A DNA stretch of 11,867 nt, taken from contig CAJTYI010000092.1 in the NCBI GenBank assembly GCA_910584215.1, positions 1 to 11,867 of the forward strand, in the 5' to 3' direction. The stretch is from an uncultured Roseburia sp. (GTDB lineage: Bacteria; Bacillota; Clostridia; Lachnospirales; Lachnospiraceae). The position numbers were made by a program, and so were the translations under genes. Positions 6,276 to 11,867 of this stretch are shown piece after piece; the first letter of the stretch is position 1; the number at the start of each line of letters is the position of its first letter. The notes under the pieces were generated by a model, which saw nothing but the letters and a program-made list of their open reading frames with translations, made no database searches and had not been told where the DNA came from.

Positions 6276-7379
6276 ATGATTAAACGAAGGTATGTGAGGA
6301 CAAGACAGTTGCAGGAGGGGATGCGAATCGATCAGGCGATCAAAGATCGGCTGGATCGGACTCTGATTGCCCGGGGAACCTTTTTGGATGCCTATATGAT
6401 TGAAAATCTGATCAATCTCGGGGTTTCCGCTGTTTACATACGCGAGGGGGAGGAAGACCCGGAGCCGGAGAAACCGAAGGTTGAGCTAAAGCCGGAGGTA
6501 AAACATAAAGTCGAAAAAATGCGGCGGGACGACCCCGTGAAAGTCAGTTTAAAAGAGAGCGTGAAAAAACGTGTTTCTGAAGGGATACAATATCTGTACA
6601 ACAACACGGATTCCAGCAGTTTTTCCGATATGACGACCAACATCACAGACGAACTGATGCGCGCGATCAATGACAACAATGCGATCGCGGTCGATATCAA
6701 CGTATTAAAGACGAGCGACGAGTATACGTTTAAACACAGCGTAGATGTGGCGACGCTTGCCATGATCGTCGCCAAAAAGCAGGGAATGGGCAGGGAGGAT
6801 ATCTATAATATCGGGATTGCAGGTCTTTTGCACGATATGGGAAAGTCCAAAATTCCCAATGAAATCTTAAACAAACCGGCGAAGCTCGACGACGCGGAGT
6901 TTGCGATTATGAAACAGCATCCGCTGCTTGGGTATGCGATCCTGAAAGATAAAAAAGAATTTCCTACAACGGTTCCACTTGCAGTGCTGCAACATCATGA
7001 GAAGATGAACGGCAGAGGGTATCCCATGGGGGTGACGGCGGATAAGATCACACCGTATGCAAAAATCTTGTCGGTGGTGGATGTCTATGATGCGCTGGTG
7101 ACGGAACGCCCATACAAAAAAGCGCTGTCGCAGCGCACGGCAGTTGAGATGATTATGTCAATGACAGACGATCTGGATATTATCAGCATGAAAACATTTT
7201 TATCTAGTGTCATTCTCTATGCGGTGGACTCGACGGTACAACTGAGCAACGGAGAAGACGCGATTGTAGTAAAAAATAATCCCGATTCGGTGCTGCGTCC
7301 GGTAGTAGTGGGGTGTAGCTCCGGCAGAGTCTATGATCTGGCGACGGATATCAGCTGTGCCAATGTTATTATTATGTGA
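6276..7379 (+). CDS. HD-GYP domain phosphodiesterase (probable cyclic di-GMP hydrolase)
   Basis: HD-GYP proteins hydrolyse the second messenger cyclic di-GMP at a bi- or trinuclear metal site in the cytoplasm. In this 367-residue product the catalytic series is intact: His154 (KHSVD), His186-Asp187 (LLHDMGKSKIPNEI), His240-His241-Glu242 with Gly248-Tyr249-Pro250 (HHEKMNGRGYP), and Asp269 (SVVDVYDAL). The N-terminal part (about 1-50) resembles the small domain often ahead of such HD-GYP modules. A Lys/Glu/Pro-rich linker (about 50-85) follows. There is no membrane segment. The ATG at 6276 is chosen because GGAG lies 6 bases upstream. An ATG at 6264 and a TTG at 6165 are less likely. Its stop codon is only 8 bases before the next start, and the four following genes appear co-transcribed. 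A change in specificity, e.g. toward cGAMP, cannot be excluded. Confidence 0.92.
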   Translation: MIKRRYVRTRQLQEGMRIDQAIKDRLDRTLIARGTFLDAYMIENLINLGVSAVYIREGEEDPEPEKPKVELKPEVKHKVEKMRRDDPVKVSLKESVKKRVSEGIQYLYNNTDSSSFSDMTTNITDELMRAINDNNAIAVDINVLKTSDEYTFKHSVDVATLAMIVAKKQGMGREDIYNIGIAGLLHDMGKSKIPNEILNKPAKLDDAEFAIMKQHPLLGYAILKDKKEFPTTVPLAVLQHHEKMNGRGYPMGVTADKITPYAKILSVVDVYDALVTERPYKKALSQRTAVEMIMSMTDDLDIISMKTFLSSVILYAVDSTVQLSNGEDAIVVKNNPDSVLRPVVVGCSSGRVYDLATDISCANVIIM

Positions 7380-7387
7380 GGGATGCT

Positions 7388-8761
7388 ATGCAGGATATGA
7401 GAAAGATCATTCAGACTGTCATCGTATTACTTATGTTTTTTTTGATGGTGATCTCATTGTTTTTTTATCTGGGTACTTTGGATGCAGATGCGCCCGAGAG
7501 TGCCGCGGGAGAGATTTTGTATGATGAAAGCGCATATGCGGAGGATGAAGATTATCGTCTGGTGAGTTATACGACGTATACTTATGACCAATTCGGCAAT
7601 CAGAGGAGTTGTTATAAATACAACGCTGACGGGACGCTTGATTCTTTTGAGGAGAAGCGCTATGCCACTACCGGAGATTGGCTGCAGCAGGTGAGCGGCA
7701 GCCAGTACGGCAGTCACAGAACACAGACAGACCGCCGGCTTTACGGCGCCGACGTGGAGGGAGAGTCGCGCATCGTAAAAGCGGAATATTATGACGACGG
7801 CATTTTGCAGAATGTCACATACAATTATTTTTTTGACGGCAAAGTGGCGAAACTGACGGCTTGGCTGTCCGAGACCGGCGAGGTGGAAAGTTACCATGGA
7901 AGAATCTATATGGATACAGACGAGGAGGAGACGCTGGCAAAGTTTACCTATGAGAACGACAAGACGCTGACAAATTTTCTCTATACCAGGCTGGATGACA
8001 AAAACCGTCTGTTGGAGGAACATATTGGTTCGGGGACCGACGATACGATATTTCGGGAGGAAACGTTTGTGACCTATGACGACAGAGAACATTCCAGCAG
8101 ACAGATTACTTATTGGCCGATTGGGCACCTCAATTCTTACCAGGATGACGTTTATTCCGCCGACGGAAAGCTGCTCAAACGTTTGATGTATCTTCATGGA
8201 CTAAACGGAGGTTCCCTGCATGACCCTATGGCGGATATGCGCGTTGCGGAGGGATATTGGGCGGAATACGACGGGGAGCGGCTTACCTGGGAACTTAGCA
8301 CCAGCTGGGAGGAGCTGCAGAGATATACGTTATACCGTTATGATGAAAATGGATTGGTGTCGTTAATGTTTGATTACCAGGGCGGGAGTGCGACAGCAAG
8401 ACAGCTCTACCGTTATGTTTATAATGAACAGCAGCAGGTCACCGGCATCTATATGTATAATTTGGCAAAGGAGCTGGAGGAGTACTCCTTCACAGACAAC
8501 AGCGGAGTCCGGTACGAGATTCATTTTGATGCGGTGTACCATACGGTAAAAACGATTACCAGCCATTATCCGGAAGGAAACATCAAAGAGCAGTACTCTT
8601 TTTTGAAACGCGACTGGTCGAGTGATAATAATATGCTATGGCACGATGTGTACTATTATAAATCTTCGCCAGAGAATAAAAACAAGGCATATGAAACTAC
8701 AGTTTACCGGTATGATATAGAGGGGAATTTAATGGAAACGCTCGATGGGAGTGCACTGTAG
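7388..8761 (+). CDS. Membrane-anchored extracytoplasmic protein with degenerate YD-like repeats
   Basis: No named family is recognised for this 457-residue protein. Residues about 8-30 are a strongly hydrophobic segment after KK/RK-type charges (MRKIIQTVIVLLMFF...), so it is an uncleaved signal anchor or a signal peptide; there is no lipobox cysteine. The rest is acidic and Tyr-rich, predicted outside the membrane. It has recurrent beta-hairpin-like units of about 20-40 residues resembling YD/Rhs repeats: YTYDQFGNQ, YKYNADGTLDS, YSADGKLLKR, YRYDENGLVS, YRYDIEGNLMETL. It is far too short for an Rhs toxin and has no toxin-like C-terminal domain, ending just after the last repeat. The ATG at 7388 follows GAGGG, whose bases overlap the stop codon of the HD-GYP gene, suggesting translational coupling. 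It may bind carbohydrate, cell wall or another protein; this is a guess. Confidence 0.75.
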   Translation: MQDMRKIIQTVIVLLMFFLMVISLFFYLGTLDADAPESAAGEILYDESAYAEDEDYRLVSYTTYTYDQFGNQRSCYKYNADGTLDSFEEKRYATTGDWLQQVSGSQYGSHRTQTDRRLYGADVEGESRIVKAEYYDDGILQNVTYNYFFDGKVAKLTAWLSETGEVESYHGRIYMDTDEEETLAKFTYENDKTLTNFLYTRLDDKNRLLEEHIGSGTDDTIFREETFVTYDDREHSSRQITYWPIGHLNSYQDDVYSADGKLLKRLMYLHGLNGGSLHDPMADMRVAEGYWAEYDGERLTWELSTSWEELQRYTLYRYDENGLVSLMFDYQGGSATARQLYRYVYNEQQQVTGIYMYNLAKELEEYSFTDNSGVRYEIHFDAVYHTVKTITSHYPEGNIKEQYSFLKRDWSSDNNMLWHDVYYYKSSPENKNKAYETTVYRYDIEGNLMETLDGSAL

Positions 8762-8773
8762 CGAGGAGGAGCA

Positions 8774-10486
8774 ATGGCAATCATAGGAATTGATTTGGGA
8801 ACGACAAATAGTCTGGCAGCTGTTTATCGCGACGGAACGGTAGAATTGATTCCAAACAGTTTGGGAGAATATATGACGCCTTCTGTAGTGAGTTTTGGAG
8901 AAGGCGGTGAAGTATTTGCAGGAAATATTGCAAAGCAGATGTTGGTGACAAAACCGGAATGTACGTTCCGTGAATTTAAGCGGAATATGGGCACTGATTT
9001 TGAGTATACGGCGGGGCGCAGAAAATATCGCCCGGAAGAGCTGTCCGCATTCGTGCTTCGCAAATTAAAGGAAGACGCGGAACACTATCTCGGGGAAGAA
9101 GTCACGGAGGCTGTCATCAGCGTGCCGGCGTATTTTAATGATGACAAGCGATGCGCCACCAAAAATGCAGGAAAACTTGCAGGGCTCAAAGTGGAGCGCC
9201 TTATCAACGAGCCTTCGGCGGTGGCTCTCAAGCATCACAGCGGGAGCGACGGGATGGAGACGTTTTTGGTATTTGATTTTGGCGGCGGTACGTTGGATGT
9301 TTCGCTGGTGGAGGCATTTGATAACGTTGTGGAGATCAAGGCGGTTGCGGGAGATAATTACTTGGGCGGCAAAGATTTTAATGAGGCGATTGCCGCGGAG
9401 TTTTTAAGGCGTAACGATCTTGCACTGCTGACGCCGGAAGAAAATGGAATTCTATTAAAAGAGGCCGAGCAGTTAAAGATTATGCTCTCCAAAGAAAAAG
9501 AGGCCATGCGGCGTTTTATGCTGCGCGGACAGGAGTATATCATGAAGATGACAAACCAGGAGCTGATTCACTGCTCTGTGGAGTTGTTTCAGCGCATGGC
9601 GAAACCGATTCAAAAGGTAATCAATGACAGCGGTATGGAGGAGAGCGAGATCGATAAAATAATTCTCGTGGGGGGATCTTCTAAGATGCCGGTGGTTAAG
9701 CAGTATCTGAAGAGTATCGTAAATATTCCGGTTGTCAGCGACGACAGGCCGGATGAGAGTATTGCTTTAGGCGTAGGAATGGCGGCGGCGATCAAGGAGC
9801 GCACAGGGGAAGTAAAGGATATGCTTTTGGCAGATATCTGCCCGTTTTCCCTTGGGACGGAGGTCTACGACGGAAGTTTTTCCCCGATCATCGAGCGCAA
9901 TGACACGCTTCCCTGCAGCAGGAGCAAGTACTATGTGACCGTGCAGGATTTTCAGAAAGAACTGGAATTTAACATCTATCAGGGCGAGAATATGGTTGCC
10001 GCGGACAACTTGCTGCTCGGTAAGATGATGATTAAAAATCTGCCGTTGGAGCCCAAAGGCCGCGCCGGGGCAATGGTAACATTTTTGTACGATATCAACG
10101 GGATTTTGGATGTGCGCATCGAGAGTAAAAATGAGACCGTGCACAAGGTGATCTTTAATAAAAAAATGGGTCTGAGTGAAGCGGAGATCGAAAAGCGTGT
10201 GGAACAGTTGAAAAAGCAGACATTTTATCCTGCCAGCCAGGAGGAGAACCGTCTGCTGATCGAGCGGGCCAAGAGCGTTTACCAGGAGACTGACCCGCGG
10301 TCAAGGGAGGCCATCGCCAATGCACTGCACCAGTTTCGGGGCGCGCTGCAGTATGGCAGCAATCAACAGATTCGAGCGCAGTATATACAGTTGTCCGTTC
10401 TTTTGGCGGCGGTCGAACAACGGCAGGTGCATTTCAAGGAGTTCGACGAGAATTTTTTTGATGACAGTTGTTTAGAGGAAGAGTAA
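8774..10486 (+). CDS. HscC-like Hsp70 chaperone
   Basis: A 570-residue Hsp70, shorter than DnaK (about 610-640), resembling the HscC subfamily. The ATPase domain has phosphate-1 GIDLGTTNS (5-13), the connect motif INEPSAVAL (144-152), phosphate-2 VFDFGGGTLD (166-175) and the adenosine motif VGGSSKMP (299-306). The interdomain linker reads MLLADICPFSLG (about 350-361), close to HscC TDICPYSLG rather than the DnaK LLLDVTPLSLG. The beta domain has FSPIIERNDTLP and NIYQGEN. The helical lid is short and lacks a DnaK-type EEVD-like tail; it ends in acidic EFDENFFDDSCLEEE. GAGGAGG precedes the ATG, 12 bases after the previous stop, and its TAA overlaps the ATG of the J-domain gene by one base. HscC in E. 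coli has specialised clients and is not a general folding chaperone; clients here are unknown. Confidence 0.93.
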   Translation: MAIIGIDLGTTNSLAAVYRDGTVELIPNSLGEYMTPSVVSFGEGGEVFAGNIAKQMLVTKPECTFREFKRNMGTDFEYTAGRRKYRPEELSAFVLRKLKEDAEHYLGEEVTEAVISVPAYFNDDKRCATKNAGKLAGLKVERLINEPSAVALKHHSGSDGMETFLVFDFGGGTLDVSLVEAFDNVVEIKAVAGDNYLGGKDFNEAIAAEFLRRNDLALLTPEENGILLKEAEQLKIMLSKEKEAMRRFMLRGQEYIMKMTNQELIHCSVELFQRMAKPIQKVINDSGMEESEIDKIILVGGSSKMPVVKQYLKSIVNIPVVSDDRPDESIALGVGMAAAIKERTGEVKDMLLADICPFSLGTEVYDGSFSPIIERNDTLPCSRSKYYVTVQDFQKELEFNIYQGENMVAADNLLLGKMMIKNLPLEPKGRAGAMVTFLYDINGILDVRIESKNETVHKVIFNKKMGLSEAEIEKRVEQLKKQTFYPASQEENRLLIERAKSVYQETDPRSREAIANALHQFRGALQYGSNQQIRAQYIQLSVLLAAVEQRQVHFKEFDENFFDDSCLEEE

Positions 10487-11739
10487 TGCAGTATAAAAGT
10501 GAATGGGAGTGGTTGGGAATCTCTCCGACGACTGATCTTTTGACAATCAAAAAGGCATTTGCCGCAAAAACGAAAGAATATCATCCTGAGGAATATCCGA
10601 GCGAGTTTATGGCTCTGCAAAAAGCCTACAAGTCGGCGGTCGCTTATGCGAAAGCGGCAAACGGGAGCGCGCAGCCCGTGACCGATCTGCGCCAAGAGCA
10701 CTTTGAAGAGGGCGTAACGCTCAGTATTCCGCAGCTTTTGAGCAGTGTCGGGCAGGAGATGGACGGGAGTGCGCGGCGGGAGCAGGAGACGTATAGCGGG
10801 AATCTTATGCAGGATGTCGCGGCAGCGGAATCCGTCAGCAATCCAGAACCTGAAAAGAATACAAGGGAGAGAGAAGAGCATTTCGATTACGGAGAGATCA
10901 CAAGACGCGAGCAGGAACAGATTGAGCGAAGATTTTTTTGCGGCTTTACCGCAATTGCAGAAAATCCCAGTATCTGCCAGAATGAGAAAATTTGGCGCAC
11001 GTTTCTGCGCACGGAGGAATTTTTGCCCTATTTTGAGAGCGAAGACTTTTGCCTGAAGTTTTTGCAGGCCATTGTGGCCAGAGGTTACTTTCACAGGGAG
11101 ATCGTGCAGATTTTTCAAGAGAGGCTCGCGCACAATGCGGCGATTGGGGCAATGCTGCGGCGGGAAGCTAAGGCATATGCCGCCTTAAATCCGGTGACGC
11201 AAAAAAGTTACGATAAGGCGCTTAAAAAAACCATGAGGATGGCAAAGCGAAAGCTGCGTCTGCCCAGTATTGCCAAAGGTTCCAGGGAAGCACTGACTTT
11301 GCATCAGAGTGTGCTGCGCCGTGCAAGGTTAAGCGGATTATCCGCAGACGTCAATACCTGGCAGGGGGCGGGGCAATATCTGGAAATCTATCTTCCCTAT
11401 GCGGCGGACAATTTAGTGCAGATACAAAAAATTGGGCGTTCGTCACGCCGTGCGGCAAAGATTGTGGACGTCTTGGTTGTGCTGGGATGCTTTGCCATGG
11501 TGGCTGGCCTGATCGTGAATGTCTGGGTGCTTCCGCGCGCTAGGCAGCGAGATCATGTGCCGGTGCTGCAAGAACAGTTCGAGGAAAACATGGAAAAGGA
11601 GAGCTTGTTTGATGACACTTTGGTGCCAGATACGGAAGATGACAGATATCTCGAGGATATGGAGGAGGTCTTAACGGATATGCTAAAGCGCTACGAAAAC
11701 TGGCAGCAAGAGAGTGAGGCGGATACGGAGGCAATTTAG
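10486..11739 (+). CDS. Divergent J-domain membrane protein (DjlB/DjlC-like co-chaperone)
   Basis: J-domain proteins stimulate Hsp70 ATPase and bring clients. In this 417-residue protein the N-terminal domain (about 5-60) has the J-domain pattern WEWLGISPTTD (helix I/turn), KKAFAAKTKEYHPEE (helix II and loop) and FMALQKAYKSA (helix III). The invariant HPD is HPE (33-35). The middle (about 60-320) is mostly charged and helical, with no family recognised. A hydrophobic segment at about 326-348 is flanked by SSRRAAK and PRARQR, predicting an N-inside membrane anchor. A 65-residue very acidic tail would lie outside, ending EADTEAI. The ATG at 10486 is chosen over TTG at 10468 because AGAGGA precedes it and it forms TAATG overlap with the Hsp70 stop. 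This pairing mirrors E. coli HscC with DjlB/DjlC. Confidence 0.85.
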   Translation: MQYKSEWEWLGISPTTDLLTIKKAFAAKTKEYHPEEYPSEFMALQKAYKSAVAYAKAANGSAQPVTDLRQEHFEEGVTLSIPQLLSSVGQEMDGSARREQETYSGNLMQDVAAAESVSNPEPEKNTREREEHFDYGEITRREQEQIERRFFCGFTAIAENPSICQNEKIWRTFLRTEEFLPYFESEDFCLKFLQAIVARGYFHREIVQIFQERLAHNAAIGAMLRREAKAYAALNPVTQKSYDKALKKTMRMAKRKLRLPSIAKGSREALTLHQSVLRRARLSGLSADVNTWQGAGQYLEIYLPYAADNLVQIQKIGRSSRRAAKIVDVLVVLGCFAMVAGLIVNVWVLPRARQRDHVPVLQEQFEENMEKESLFDDTLVPDTEDDRYLEDMEEVLTDMLKRYENWQQESEADTEAI

Positions 11740-11786
11740 TTTATATGGTATAGGTTATTAGATCATGAAACCTTATACCATATAAA
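11740..11786. repeat. Long AT-rich inverted repeat immediately after the operon
   Basis: A perfect 13-bp stem, TTTATATGGTATA (11740-11752) with TATACCATATAAA (11774-11786), extends by GGTT/AACC across a one-base bulge to a 12-base loop. It starts directly after the stop codon of the J-domain gene. No T-run follows on either strand, so it is not a textbook terminator, although ending the operon is the simplest role. From 11787 to the window end (11867) no gene or other feature is recognised. Confidence 0.6.
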
Positions 11787-11867
11787 TGAATAAATATACA
11801 AAATGGCATTGATCGGAAGTTATATACTTTTTATTCTCAGCTTATGGAAGCGGCGTCCAGTCGGCAT

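Noticed and set aside
7454..8197. A 247-residue minus-strand open frame within the YD-like gene
   Set aside because: The plus-strand gene has an SD, an N-terminal anchor and repeat structure in register with the operon; the antisense frame shows none of this.
7388..8761. Rhs or contact-dependent toxin
   Set aside because: It is too short, with no Rhs core, variable toxin end or immunity gene following.
10363..11133. A 256-residue minus-strand open frame at the Hsp70/J-protein junction
   Set aside because: It crosses two well-supported genes and has no recognisable motif.

Overview
The window looks like chromosomal DNA from an anaerobic, mid-GC Firmicute, most likely a clostridium of the Lachnospiraceae type. 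This rests on the gene families (a RACo-type corrinoid activator, Clostridia-style GreA, an ArsC/Spx-like protein, an HD-GYP phosphodiesterase), strong GGAGG-type ribosome binding sites and the tRNA-Glu without an encoded CCA. The taxon is an inference. No insertion sequence, CRISPR array, rRNA or phage gene is visible.

Layout. Positions 2-2820 (+): the 3' part of a RACo-like ASKHA protein, then greA, then a histidine phosphatase. An AraC-family regulator (2849-3688) faces them convergently. A 369-base intergenic region follows, dense in possible control sites. Next come a small ArsC/Spx-family thiol protein (4058-4411) and galE (4547-5563), both +. Between galE and the next operon lie two hairpin terminators and a minus-strand tRNA-Glu(CTC) with a recognisable promoter. 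From 6276 to 11739 four tightly packed plus-strand genes form one operon: an HD-GYP domain c-di-GMP phosphodiesterase, a membrane-anchored extracytoplasmic protein of degenerate YD-like repeats, an HscC-type Hsp70, and a membrane-anchored J-domain protein whose HPD motif reads HPE. The operon is followed immediately by a long AT-rich inverted repeat.

The most interesting part is this last operon. HscC is a specialised Hsp70 that works in E. coli with the divergent J-proteins DjlB and DjlC. Here a similar Hsp70/J pair is translationally linked and sits behind a c-di-GMP-degrading enzyme and a surface-exposed repeat protein, suggesting a membrane-associated chaperone module connected to second-messenger signalling. 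The second notable area is the control DNA around the ArsC/Spx-like gene. An almost identical 20-base repeat lies upstream of that gene and again inside the galE promoter, and a near-consensus PerR-type box covers the predicted promoter of the araC-type gene. Two 11-base direct repeats exactly 63 bases apart lie in that gene's leader.
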